Assembly: GCF_944324745.1 (NCBI RefSeq)
Contig: NZ_CALUXO010000073.1
Span: 1 to 64,000, forward strand
Direction of reading: 5' to 3'
DNA length: 64,000 bases
DNA from: an uncultured Thomasclavelia sp.
GTDB lineage: Bacteria > Bacillota_I > Bacilli_A > Erysipelotrichales > Coprobacillaceae
The position numbers and the translations under genes are program-made. Below, piece by piece: positions 7,138 to 15,811 of the stretch (its first letter is position 1; each line of letters begins with the position of its first letter). The notes below the pieces were generated by a model. The model was given only the letters and a program-made list of their open reading frames with translations, had not been told where the DNA came from and did no database searches.

Positions 7138-8686
7138 AAGTGTTGATTAATTTAGAAATCTGGTCATATATCAAACTTTCTTTAGCTTTATCACACATGA
7201 CCATAATAGTATCGCCACTTTTTAAATAAGTATTGCCTCGAGGGATAAACTCATTACCATCACGATATAACGATACAATTAAACTATTATCAGGCCAATT
7301 AATATCTTTTAATTGCTTGTTTTCTAAATGACTATTGGCAACAATCATAAAATCCAATAAAACTTTTTCTTTAACTCCCTGATAAGTTGGCAAGTTGCGT
7401 TTTTTCAATAAGTTTTCTAATAAACTTTCATAAATAGGTTTAGATTTTAATAAATCAGCCACAATGTAGGCCACAATGGTGACTAAGGCAATTGAAAGTA
7501 AATGATTTAAAGTACCGGTCATTTCAAAAATTAAAATAATTCCAGTCACCGGAGCCCGAACAATAGCTGTAAAATAACCGGCCATTGCCAATAAAATAAA
7601 ATTATTAATATAGCTGGCTTCTAATCCCCAATAAAGATGAGCCACCTGACCAAAGATAGCCCCGATGATACAACCAATAACTAGTAATGGAAAAAAGATG
7701 CCACCAGGTGCCCCGGAACCAAAACTAATTTGCGCAAATAGAAACTTGCCAATTAATAAAAATAATAGTAAATTCAAGCTCCAATTATTCGAAACTAAAA
7801 TTTCCACGATATTATCACCATTTCCAATTAATTCTGGAATTGTAAAGCCTAAAATACCAGCTAGAATAAAAGGAACTAATAACTTTTGAAAAGTCGTAAG
7901 GTTAAAACGATCATAAAGCTTTTGAATAGTTAATAATGATTTGTTGTAAAAAGCACCTAAAATCCCTAAAATAACCCCTAAGATCAGTAACATCCAATAA
8001 TATTTTGTCGGCATTGTTCCAACGATTTCAAAATTAAAGATTGGATCCATCGATAATATTTGTGACATCAAATAATCAGCAGCAATTGATGAGGTCATTA
8101 CTGAGATTAATAATGGTGCCGAAAAATGTTTATGAACTTCTTCTAAAGCAAACATGACTCCAGCTAATGGTGCATGGAATGCTGCAGCTAGACCAGCGCT
8201 GGCGCCACAAGTAAGCAAATAACGTTCTTCGGTTTTATTACGTTTTAAAATCTTACCAACTCCTTTTCCAACCATGGCGCCTAGCTGAATAGAAGGTCCT
8301 TCACGACCTAAAGCTAAACCTGCTAAACTAGATAAAAAACCCCCAGAAAATTTACATAATAAAACGCGCCACCAGTTAGCATCAATTTTCCCGGCTAATT
8401 CTCCTTCTAGCTGTGGGATACCACTACCAGAAATTAGGGATTCATATTTTAATAATTTGCTGACAATTTTAGCTAGGATGATCAAGACAACAAACCATAA
8501 AATAATAGTCAATAATGATTTTTGACAAAAAGCTAAGATTTGCTGTAATAAAGTGGCACTTTTACTTAAGCAGATGCGATACAATACCACTACTAAACCA
8601 CCGACAATTCCAACGATTAACCCTTCAAATAACACAACTAATTTAAAACGTTTAAAATCTAATAACTTTAATAACCTGTTTTTCAT
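7136..8686 (-). CDS. ClC family chloride/proton antiporter with C-terminal TrkA-C domain
   Basis: About 516 residues from the chosen start, with 10 or more hydrophobic segments. The selectivity-filter signatures are GSGIPQLEG, GREGPSIQLGA and GSGAPGGIFFPLL. The gating Glu lies in GREGP, and the inner proton Glu is kept in FALEEVHKHF, so it should exchange Cl- for H+ rather than act as a channel. The last 70 residues (SLIVSLYRDGNEFIPRGNTYLKSGDTIMVM) form a TrkA-C/RCK-C ligand domain. ATG 8686 is preferred over the in-frame ATG at 8767, because a TATAAT-like -10 on the minus strand (8710-8715) lies between them. A divergent/monocistronic unit. Confidence 0.92.
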   Translation of the reverse strand: MKNRLLKLLDFKRFKLVVLFEGLIVGIVGGLVVVLYRICLSKSATLLQQILAFCQKSLLTIILWFVVLIILAKIVSKLLKYESLISGSGIPQLEGELAGKIDANWWRVLLCKFSGGFLSSLAGLALGREGPSIQLGAMVGKGVGKILKRNKTEERYLLTCGASAGLAAAFHAPLAGVMFALEEVHKHFSAPLLISVMTSSIAADYLMSQILSMDPIFNFEIVGTMPTKYYWMLLILGVILGILGAFYNKSLLTIQKLYDRFNLTTFQKLLVPFILAGILGFTIPELIGNGDNIVEILVSNNWSLNLLLFLLIGKFLFAQISFGSGAPGGIFFPLLVIGCIIGAIFGQVAHLYWGLEASYINNFILLAMAGYFTAIVRAPVTGIILIFEMTGTLNHLLSIALVTIVAYIVADLLKSKPIYESLLENLLKKRNLPTYQGVKEKVLLDFMIVANSHLENKQLKDINWPDNSLIVSLYRDGNEFIPRGNTYLKSGDTIMVMCDKAKESLIYDQISKLINT

Positions 8687-8756
8687 AAAATTCCCCATTT
8701 CTAATCCATTATAAAACGAATCTTGACGATTAGTAAAGGAACTTTTTAGATAATGA

Positions 8757-8789
8757 CAAAAAAGCAAAATAGTTGAACTATTTTGCTTT
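8757..8789 (-). terminator. Rho-independent terminator of comF operon
   Basis: A 12-bp perfect stem AAAGCAAAATAG (8761-8772) / CTATTTTGCTTT (8778-8789). The T-run reads on the minus strand at 8757-8763. Confidence 0.85.
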
Positions 8790-8838
8790 ATTCACTATGT
8801 TTTTAAATATTATTAGTGATTTAACCGGTGTGTAATAT

Positions 8839-9468
8839 TCATGTAAACAAATGCTGGATCTGATTACTTGCCATCACAATAATTGATATGCTTTTAGGGT
8901 GAAAAGATGCAATTAAATTTGCACAAGCTATGATCGTATTACCAGAGGTAATAACATCATCAAAAATAACCACATCCCGATTTGTCAGCATATTACCATC
9001 CTTAATCTTGATTATCTTTTTAACTTGACTACGATCATTCTGGCTGGTTTGTTTGTAAGCCGCACTTTTATAAAGACCAGTAAAAATATTATTACTAAAA
9101 CTACGAACGATCATTTCATTAGGATTAAAACCCCGTCTTTGATCGTCTTGTTTACTACTGGGAACAATGGCAATCAAATGACGCCGATATCGGATTTTAA
9201 AATCATAAAAGGCATTTAAAAAAGCATCTTTTAAAGCGTAATCGCCCTGGCCTTTATATTGAAATAAGATTTGTTTAAAAAAATCGTTGTAATGATATAA
9301 GATCGTTAAAGGATAACCATGGAAAAGATGTTGTTGATTATAAATGGTAAATTGATTCAGGCAGTTAAAACATAGTGAAGATTGGTGACAAAGATGATAA
9401 AGACTAGGCTGTTTTCCAATTTCTTTAAAACAAATCAGGCATTGTCGTGTTTGATGACTTCGATGCAT
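8839..9468 (-). CDS. comFC: ComFC-type phosphoribosyltransferase-fold competence protein
   Basis: 209 residues. An N-terminal four-Cys zinc finger (CLICF, then CHQSSLCFNC, residues about 10-40) is followed by a PRTase fold with the PRPP-binding motif DVVIFDDVITSGNTI (about 163-177) and PSSKQDDQRRGFNPNE upstream. ComFC works with the ComFA helicase in uptake of transforming DNA into the cytosol. It overlaps the upstream comFA gene by 34 bases, so translation is coupled. ATG 9468 has only a weak ribosome site, consistent with coupling. Family certain; whether the organism is naturally competent cannot be judged from here. Confidence 0.9.
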   Translation of the reverse strand: MHRSHQTRQCLICFKEIGKQPSLYHLCHQSSLCFNCLNQFTIYNQQHLFHGYPLTILYHYNDFFKQILFQYKGQGDYALKDAFLNAFYDFKIRYRRHLIAIVPSSKQDDQRRGFNPNEMIVRSFSNNIFTGLYKSAAYKQTSQNDRSQVKKIIKIKDGNMLTNRDVVIFDDVITSGNTIIACANLIASFHPKSISIIVMASNQIQHLFT

Positions 9469-10538
9469 TGCTTGATAGCTCTAGTCTTATAAGGAGCAAA
9501 AATATCGATGTTCCCTGATGGATGATGGATATTTCGTCCTACCCGGCCACAGATTTGAATTAAGGTATCCCGATTATAGATGCGATTATTACCTTGCAAG
9601 ATAATGACTTGAACATTATCGATTGTAATACCGCGTTCTAAAATTGTAGTTGCTACTACTACGTCAAGCTGTTTGTTTTTTAATTGCTCTAGATAATAAG
9701 CAATGTTTTTTGTTTTAGAGCTACAGGCTTGACTTTTTAAACCAGCTAATTTAAAAAGCTGGGCAATCTTGGTGGACAATTGGATACTTGGAACAAAAAC
9801 GATCACCGGCTTTTGTAACTTGGCATATTGTTTGATTTTAATAATAGAAATTAGATAAGATAAACTAGTTAGTGTTCGATGAAATTTTGGTAGGTCTAGT
9901 AAATGACCGTGATAACGTTTGGTCATTAGTAAATCTGGATCGTCAGTTAAAGTAGCTGACATATAGATATAATTGCCTCTAATGCTATTTTGTAACATTC
10001 CTTTCAAGACATCGTTGTTGGCATAAGGGAAAGCATCTAATTCATCTAAAATTAATAAATCAAAACAATTAGAATAGCGATATAGCTGATGGGTCGTACA
10101 AATAATAAATTGACCAGAAGTTTTTTGACTATGACCGCCATAGACACAAGTAATATCAACATTAGTAAAGTGACTTTTAAAGCGGTTAGCTAGTTCTATT
10201 ACTAGTTCTTTTCGTGGTGTAGTAAAACAAACATGCTGATTTTGGTTGAGGGCATACTTAATCACTGCATAAGTTATTTCGGTTTTTCCAGCACCACAGA
10301 CAGCTTTTAAACGCGTATTTAGATGTTGGCGATAGCGCAAAAGCAGTTGATCGGATATTTCTTTTTGTAAAGGCGTCAGCTGGTAGTTTAAATGATAATT
10401 AACTTTATTATTTAAAAGACGATTTTCAAGCTGGACTACTTGTTTAGTTCCAATACCAATACATTTACGACAATATGTTATTTGATTAAAAGTATAAAAA
10501 TATTGGGGATCCTGGTTTCTACATCGTGGACAGATCAT
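9435..10538 (-). CDS. comFA: ComFA-type DEAD/DEAH ATPase for DNA uptake
   Basis: Superfamily 2 helicase. An N-terminal CPRC...CRKC zinc finger precedes Walker A VCGAGKTE, the DEAD-box-like LLILDELDAF, motif III MSATLT, and motifs V/VI TTILERGITIDNV and QICGRVGR. This is the ComFA arrangement; in Bacillus ComFA powers single-strand DNA entry. The start chosen is ATG 10538 (MICPRC), because AGGTG lies six bases upstream; GTG 10547 and ATG 10544 sit on that ribosome site. About 367 residues, slightly shorter than the roughly 440 typical of ComFA. Cotranscribed with comFC. The order is inverted relative to secA. Confidence 0.9.
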   Translation of the reverse strand: MICPRCRNQDPQYFYTFNQITYCRKCIGIGTKQVVQLENRLLNNKVNYHLNYQLTPLQKEISDQLLLRYRQHLNTRLKAVCGAGKTEITYAVIKYALNQNQHVCFTTPRKELVIELANRFKSHFTNVDITCVYGGHSQKTSGQFIICTTHQLYRYSNCFDLLILDELDAFPYANNDVLKGMLQNSIRGNYIYMSATLTDDPDLLMTKRYHGHLLDLPKFHRTLTSLSYLISIIKIKQYAKLQKPVIVFVPSIQLSTKIAQLFKLAGLKSQACSSKTKNIAYYLEQLKNKQLDVVVATTILERGITIDNVQVIILQGNNRIYNRDTLIQICGRVGRNIHHPSGNIDIFAPYKTRAIKQCIEVIKHDNA

Positions 10539-10796
10539 CTTCATCACCTGGTTATATTATACCTCGAAAACCCATGTTTTTTGTCTCAAATTGGTGATAA
10601 ATTTGTCTTTGAAAAGTCTTATGAAAATCTGATAAAATTCTTATATTTGTTTGATAAAAAAGCTTTATTTGACAAAGCTTTTGCCATAATTAGAGTTTAT
10701 TTTTATTAATAAATTATTTGTCGATTGAATTGCTTTTCTTTTTTTAAATAACTGACATATACTAAAATTGACCATATGATTAAAGAGGTGAATTAG

Positions 10797-10994
10797 ATGC
10801 AAGGAAAAGTAAAATGGTTTAATGCTCAAAAAGGGTTTGGATTTATTGATCGTGGTGATGGTAAAGATGTTTTTGTTCATTATAGTCAAATAGTGCAAGA
10901 TGGCTATAAAACTTTAAACGAAGGGGAACTGGTGGAATTTGAATTATTTCAAAGTAAACGCGGAATGCAAGCCAAACGAGTGGTAAAAATTTAA
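10797..10994 (+). CDS. Cold-shock protein (CspA/CspB family)
   Basis: 65 residues forming a single OB-fold cold-shock domain. RNP1 is KGFGFI and RNP2 is VFVHYSQI, preceded by the universal GKVKWFNAQ start. An RNA/ssDNA chaperone that melts secondary structure. AAAGAGGTG precedes ATG 10797. It occupies the spot between comF and secA where many Firmicutes carry hpf. It is followed by a hairpin (11004-11030) directly after a second perfect ribosome site. The 249-base gap upstream (10548-10796) is AT-rich, with possible -10 sequences but no clear gene. Confidence 0.95.
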   Translation: MQGKVKWFNAQKGFGFIDRGDGKDVFVHYSQIVQDGYKTLNEGELVEFELFQSKRGMQAKRVVKI

Positions 10995-11052
10995 AAAAGG
11001 AGGGAAGCCAATGGAAGTAACATTGGCTTCTATTTGTATTTTTAAACTGTAA
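10993..11052 (+). other. Hairpin with embedded ribosome site and 13-codon frame after csp
   Basis: AAAAAAGGAGGG (10993-11004) is followed by a perfect 10-bp stem GAAGCCAATG (11004-11013) / CATTGGCTTC (11021-11030). An ATG (11011) inside the left arm opens a 13-codon frame to TAA at 11052. The hairpin with the T-rich sequence after it can serve as the csp terminator. Whether the frame is translated is unknown. Confidence 0.4.
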
Positions 11053-11115
11053 TTAAGCTGATTTTAACGTAAATTTTACATTGTTATGAAACTGATTTGA
11101 TAATGCACTTAGGGG

Positions 11116-11144
11116 TTTAAATTAGTAACTTTAAATGTTATAAT
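11116..11144 (+). promoter_or_regulatory. secA-prfB promoter (extended -10)
   Basis: TGTTATAAT (TG at 11136, -10 at 11139-11144) is an extended -10, with TTTAAA 17 bp upstream, about 30 bases before the secA start. Confidence 0.6.
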
Positions 11145-11174
11145 ACGATAGAAAAATAGTAAGGAGTGTATTTC

Positions 11175-13808
11175 ATGGCGAATAGAAGAGAACAAATTCG
11201 TAAAGAACTGAAAAAGAAACAAGAAAAAGAAGGACTTAATCCGGAAAATGCCAATAACATTGTTGATTTAAAAGATGAAATTGGTGAAGATATAAAAGTA
11301 GAAGATTTCCAAGGTGAATATAGTGGTCAAGTAATTCCTTTTAGTACTACTCCCCATTCAACTAAAAAAAGTTTGGTTGGGAAGATCAAAGGAATTTTTG
11401 ATGATGAAAGAAAACAATTAAAGAAATTAGATAAGATGGCTGATGAAGTTTTAAGCTTAGAGCCTAAATATCAGGCAATGAGTGATGAAGAATTAGCTAA
11501 TCAAACTAATTTATTTAAAGAACAATTAGCCAATGGAAAAACACTAGACGATATTATCATTGATGCTTATGCGGTTGTTCGTGAAGCGGCTTATCGTAAA
11601 CTAGGACTAAAAGCGTTTAAAGTTCAAGTTATGGGAGCTATTACTCTTCACGATGGTGATATTGCCGAAATGAAAACTGGTGAAGGAAAAACATTAACTT
11701 CAATTTTTCCGGTTTATTTAAATGCTTTAACTGGAAAAGGGGTTCATGTAGTTACTGTCAATGATTATTTGGCCGGTCGTGATGCTCAAAATAATGGTTT
11801 AGTTTTTAATTTTTTAGGTTTAACTGTCGGTTTAAATAAACGAGAGTTAACACCAGATCAAAAAAGAGCCGCTCATGGTTGTGATATTACTTATACCACT
11901 AATGCTGAATTAGGTTTTGACTATTTACGTGATAACATGGTTACTCGTTTAGAAGACAAAGTATTAGTTAAAGGACTAAATTTTGCTTTGATCGATGAGG
12001 TCGATTCAATTTTAATTGATGAATCTAGAACACCATTAATTATTTCTGGTGGTCGTAAAAATACTGCTGCTTTATATTTACAGGCTGATAAATTTGTTAA
12101 GTCATTAAAAGCCGATATCGATTATGAAGTCGATATTGAAAGCAAAACAGTTGCTTTAACTGCTAGTGGGATTACTAAAGCCGAAAAAGGTTTCCATTTA
12201 GATAACTTATATGATCCAAAACACACATCTTTGGTTCATCGAATTAATCAGGCTTTAAAAGCTAACTATGTCATGACTAGAGATGTTGAATATATGGTAG
12301 CTACTGATGATGGCAGCCGGGATATTCGTAATGCTAAAATTATGATCATTGATCAATTCACTGGTCGTGTGATGCCAGGAAGAGCTTATTCTGATGGATT
12401 ACATCAAGCCATCGAAGCTAAAGAAGGGGTTCCAATTAAAGAAGAAACCGAAACTAGAGCAACGATTACTTATCAAAACTTCTTTAGATTATTTAATAAA
12501 TTAGCCGGGATGACTGGTACTGCTAAAACAGAAGAAGAAGAATTTAGATTAATCTACAATATGCGAGTTATTGAAATTCCAACTAACCGTCCAGTTATTC
12601 GCGATGACCGTAATGATAAAATTTATTCAACTAAAGCTAATAAATTTAAAGCTTTATGCCAGGAAGTTGAAGCACGTAACTCTTATGGTCAACCAATTCT
12701 AATTGGTACAGTTTCGGTTGAAACATCAGAGTTATTATCAAAGATGTTAACACGTCGTAAAATTAAACATAACGTCTTAAATGCTAAAAACCATGCTAAA
12801 GAAGCAGAGATCATTGAAAAAGCAGGACAACGTGGAGCGGTAACTATCGCTACAAACATGGCTGGTCGTGGTACCGATATTAAATTAGGTGAAGGCGTAG
12901 CTGAAATCGGTGGTTTAGCCGTAATTGGTTCTGAACGTCATGAATCAAGACGTATCGATAATCAGTTAAGAGGTCGTTCTGGTCGTCAAGGTGACCCGGG
13001 TTATTCAGTTTTTTATGTTTCTTTTGAAGATGATTTGATGGAACGTTTTGGTGGCGATCGCTTAAGTTCATTTAAAGATTATTTAGATGATGATCAGGCT
13101 ATTGAAAATAAGATGGTCACTAAAGCAATTGAAAGTGCTCAAAAACGAGTAGAAGGTCAAAACTTTGATGCTCGTAAACATATCCTGGAATATGATGATG
13201 TTATGAGACAACAACGTGAAATCATGTATAAAGAACGTGATGATATTATGTCTGAAAGTAATCTTGATGATATCGTTAAGGGAATGTTTAATCAGGCAAT
13301 TGAAATGACAGTTCGTCAATATACTAAACATGATGGTAAAGAAGATATCATCGATGTTAAAGGTGTTGTTGACTTTGTGGCTAAAAATTATATGTTGTTA
13401 GTGGAAATCAATGCTAACAACTGCGAATCTTTACAAAAAGATCCTAAAAAATTGACTGATACTTTAACTGACTTAGTTTTCAATCAATATACTAGTCGTT
13501 TTAATAAAGATTTACCACCAGAAAAGAAATTACAGTATGAAAGAAGTATTCTTTTAGGTGTAATTGATTATACTTGGATCAACCATATTGATGCTATGAC
13601 TAAACTTAGAAATGGTATCTATTTACGAGCTTATGCCCAAAAAGATCCTTTAGCTGAATATACTGAAGAAGCATTCTATATGTTTGAACAAATGACAAGT
13701 AGTATCGCTGATACGATTTCTCGGAATATTGTTCATATGGGTGTTCGTCCTGGTAGTGAAGCTGAACAGCAAATTCCTCATTTAAAAATGGAATTAACTT
13801 TTAAGTAA
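11175..13808 (+). CDS. secA: Preprotein translocase ATPase SecA
   Basis: Motor ATPase of the Sec translocon. Walker A MKTGEGKT (about 165-172), DEVDSIL (about 274), preprotein-binding region, TGRVMPGRAYSDGLHQ, GTVSVETSE, NMAGRGTDIKLG and LRGRSGRQGDPG are all present. ATG 11175 is eight bases after AAGGAG; the GTG at 11166 overlaps that site. The usual SecA N-terminus (LVGKIKGIFDDERKQLKKLDK) begins only near residue 66, so there is a charged N-terminal extension of about 65 residues. The C-terminal zinc-binding SecB site (CxCx8CH) is absent; the protein ends after PHLKMELTFK. Stop and prfB start overlap (TAATG). Confidence 0.97.
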   Translation: MANRREQIRKELKKKQEKEGLNPENANNIVDLKDEIGEDIKVEDFQGEYSGQVIPFSTTPHSTKKSLVGKIKGIFDDERKQLKKLDKMADEVLSLEPKYQAMSDEELANQTNLFKEQLANGKTLDDIIIDAYAVVREAAYRKLGLKAFKVQVMGAITLHDGDIAEMKTGEGKTLTSIFPVYLNALTGKGVHVVTVNDYLAGRDAQNNGLVFNFLGLTVGLNKRELTPDQKRAAHGCDITYTTNAELGFDYLRDNMVTRLEDKVLVKGLNFALIDEVDSILIDESRTPLIISGGRKNTAALYLQADKFVKSLKADIDYEVDIESKTVALTASGITKAEKGFHLDNLYDPKHTSLVHRINQALKANYVMTRDVEYMVATDDGSRDIRNAKIMIIDQFTGRVMPGRAYSDGLHQAIEAKEGVPIKEETETRATITYQNFFRLFNKLAGMTGTAKTEEEEFRLIYNMRVIEIPTNRPVIRDDRNDKIYSTKANKFKALCQEVEARNSYGQPILIGTVSVETSELLSKMLTRRKIKHNVLNAKNHAKEAEIIEKAGQRGAVTIATNMAGRGTDIKLGEGVAEIGGLAVIGSERHESRRIDNQLRGRSGRQGDPGYSVFYVSFEDDLMERFGGDRLSSFKDYLDDDQAIENKMVTKAIESAQKRVEGQNFDARKHILEYDDVMRQQREIMYKERDDIMSESNLDDIVKGMFNQAIEMTVRQYTKHDGKEDIIDVKGVVDFVAKNYMLLVEINANNCESLQKDPKKLTDTLTDLVFNQYTSRFNKDLPPEKKLQYERSILLGVIDYTWINHIDAMTKLRNGIYLRAYAQKDPLAEYTEEAFYMFEQMTSSIADTISRNIVHMGVRPGSEAEQQIPHLKMELTFK

Positions 13809-14905
13809 TGGAATTATATGAGATAAAAAATGGGCTTGCAAAAGCCCATTTATTAATAGAAGAGTTCTACCAGACGATCGATATTGAAGGATATCGGCGG
13901 GAAATTGAAGGACTCACTAATGTAACTTTACAAGAGGGATTTTGGGACGATGCCAATAAAGCTAAAGGAATTTATGATAAATTAAATCGGATGAAAAAAA
14001 CGGTTGATCAATATGATTCATTAAAACAAAAACTTGATGAATTAAATGAAACTTATGAACTAGTAAAAAATACCGATGACCAGGAATTTCAAGAAATTTT
14101 AGAAAGCGATTATTTAGCTTTTGAACAAGAACTATCCGAATTTGAAAAGATGATGTTATTATCTGGAGAACATGATAATTTAAATGCAATAGTAGAAATT
14201 CATCCTGGTGCTGGTGGAACTGAAAGTCAAGACTGGGCTGATATGTTATTTAGAATGTATCAGCGCTATGCTACTCGTAAAGGCTGGAAAGTAGAAGTTT
14301 TAGATTATCTAGACGGTGATGTGGCAGGAATCAAATCAGTTACGATGTTAGTAAAAGGTGAGATGGCTTATGGTCATTTAAAGGCCGAAAAAGGTGTTCA
14401 TCGTTTAGTTAGACTTTCGCCATTTGATTCAGCTAAACGAAGACATACATCATTTGCTTCCGTTGATGTTATGCCCGAATTCAATAATGAAATTGAAATT
14501 GAAATTCAAAGCAGTGATTTAAAAATCGATACTTATCGAGCAAGTGGTGCTGGGGGACAGCATATTAATAAAACCGATTCGGCTGTTAGAATTACTCATA
14601 TTCCAACAAATATCGTAGTTACTTGTCAAAGTCAGCGCAGTCAGATTCAAAATAGGGAACAGGCCATGATCATGTTGAAAAGTAAATTATATCAGTTGAT
14701 GTTAGAAAAACAGGCTAGTCAGTTACAGGAATTAAAAGGAGAACAAAAAGAAATAGCATGGGGTTCTCAAATTAGATCATATGTTTTACACCCATATTCT
14801 TTAGTTAAAGATAATCGCAGTAACTTTGAATCTAATAATCCTAAAGCGGTTTTAGATGGGGATCTTGATGATTTTATTTATGCTTATTTAAAAACAACGA
14901 TGTAG
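13808..14905 (+). CDS. prfB: Peptide chain release factor 2
   Basis: 365 residues. The GGQ catalytic loop is ASGAGGQHINKTDSAVR. The stop-codon recognition tripeptide is SPF (RLVRLSPFDSAKRR), which identifies RF2 (UGA/UAA) rather than RF1. The frame is continuous: around codon 25, where most prfB genes have an in-frame UGA and +1 frameshift, the sequence reads straight through (TIDIEG). This copy therefore lacks the autoregulatory frameshift. ATG shares one base with the secA stop, a classical secA-prfB operon. yitT follows 10 bases later. Confidence 0.97.
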   Translation: MELYEIKNGLAKAHLLIEEFYQTIDIEGYRREIEGLTNVTLQEGFWDDANKAKGIYDKLNRMKKTVDQYDSLKQKLDELNETYELVKNTDDQEFQEILESDYLAFEQELSEFEKMMLLSGEHDNLNAIVEIHPGAGGTESQDWADMLFRMYQRYATRKGWKVEVLDYLDGDVAGIKSVTMLVKGEMAYGHLKAEKGVHRLVRLSPFDSAKRRHTSFASVDVMPEFNNEIEIEIQSSDLKIDTYRASGAGGQHINKTDSAVRITHIPTNIVVTCQSQRSQIQNREQAMIMLKSKLYQLMLEKQASQLQELKGEQKEIAWGSQIRSYVLHPYSLVKDNRSNFESNNPKAVLDGDLDDFIYAYLKTTM

Positions 14906-14915
14906 GAGGGAATGA

Positions 14916-15773
14916 ATGAAGAAAATATTGAAAGAAACAATTATAATTATTATCGGGAATTTTATTCTAGCATTTGGAATTTGTGCTTTTATTACTCCAG
15001 CTGGTTTTATCTCTGGTGGAGCCTCTGGAATTGGGATTGCTGTTAAAGCTATAACAGGAATTAATATTTCATATACAGTTTATGCTATTAATATTGTAAT
15101 GTTTATTGTTGGATATTTTTATTTAGGAAAAAAATTCGCTTATGGGACTTTATTAAGTACTTTTATTTATCCAACCTTTTTGGCTATTTTAGAACAATTT
15201 GATGCTTTAACAACTATCACCGATGATCCTATTTTAGCCACTATTTATGCCGGATTGTGTATGGGAGTTGGAGCTGGTCTTGTTTTTAGAGTTGGTGGCA
15301 GCACCGGAGGGATGGATATTCCACCGATGATCATCAGTCGTAAAACAGGGATGTCATTAGCATGGTTGATCAATATTTTTGATTGTTTAGTCTTACTTAT
15401 TCAAGTTATTTTCTGTCCCATTACGATTGAAGAAGTCTTATATGCAATCACTGTTGTAATTATTTTAACAATTGTGACTGATCAGGTAATGATGATAGGA
15501 GAAACAAAAGTTCAGGTTACTATTATCTCACCTAAATGGAAAGAAATTAGACAGATTGTTTATGAAGACATTAATCGCGGATGTACCTTATTAAATATTA
15601 CGACTGGTTACCAGCAAAAAGATCAGTATGCAGTAATGTCAGTTGTTTCTAAAAGAGAATTGCATTTATTAAATGAATTAGTTTTAAAAGTTGATCCAAC
15701 AGCATTTATTATTAGTAATGCTACTCATAGTGTCAAAGGACGAGGATTCACCCTTCCAAATATTGATTTATAA
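14916..15773 (+). CDS. YitT family membrane protein (YvjA-like)
   Basis: 285 residues. Five to six hydrophobic helices in the first 200 residues (DUF161/YitT_membrane: FILAFGICAFITPAGFISGGASGIG and GLCMGVGAGLVFRVGGSTGGMDIPPMI are typical glycine-rich family motifs). A cytosolic DUF2179 domain lies at the C-terminus (about 205-285). The transported substrate is unknown for the family. AGGAGGG precedes ATG 14916. In Bacillus a relative (yvjA) also sits between prfB and ftsEX, so this is conserved synteny. A short hairpin closes the unit. Confidence 0.9.
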   Translation: MKKILKETIIIIIGNFILAFGICAFITPAGFISGGASGIGIAVKAITGINISYTVYAINIVMFIVGYFYLGKKFAYGTLLSTFIYPTFLAILEQFDALTTITDDPILATIYAGLCMGVGAGLVFRVGGSTGGMDIPPMIISRKTGMSLAWLINIFDCLVLLIQVIFCPITIEEVLYAITVVIILTIVTDQVMMIGETKVQVTIISPKWKEIRQIVYEDINRGCTLLNITTGYQQKDQYAVMSVVSKRELHLLNELVLKVDPTAFIISNATHSVKGRGFTLPNIDL

Positions 15774-15780
15774 ACTTGAG

Positions 15781-15799
15781 TGCTGATTTTCAGCATTTT
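15781..15799 (+). terminator. Short terminator-like hairpin after yitT
   Basis: The 6-bp stem TGCTGA (15781-15786) / TCAGCA (15790-15795) is followed by TTTT. Weak on its own, but well placed. Confidence 0.5.
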
Positions 15800-15811
15800 A
15801 AATATCTTGAG

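Noticed and set aside
10665-10898. 77-residue minus-strand frame over csp
   Set aside because: Overlaps the conserved cold-shock gene and has no ribosome site.
13808-13890. prfB programmed frameshift
   Set aside because: No TGA or slippery CTT at the expected codons; the gene is in one frame.
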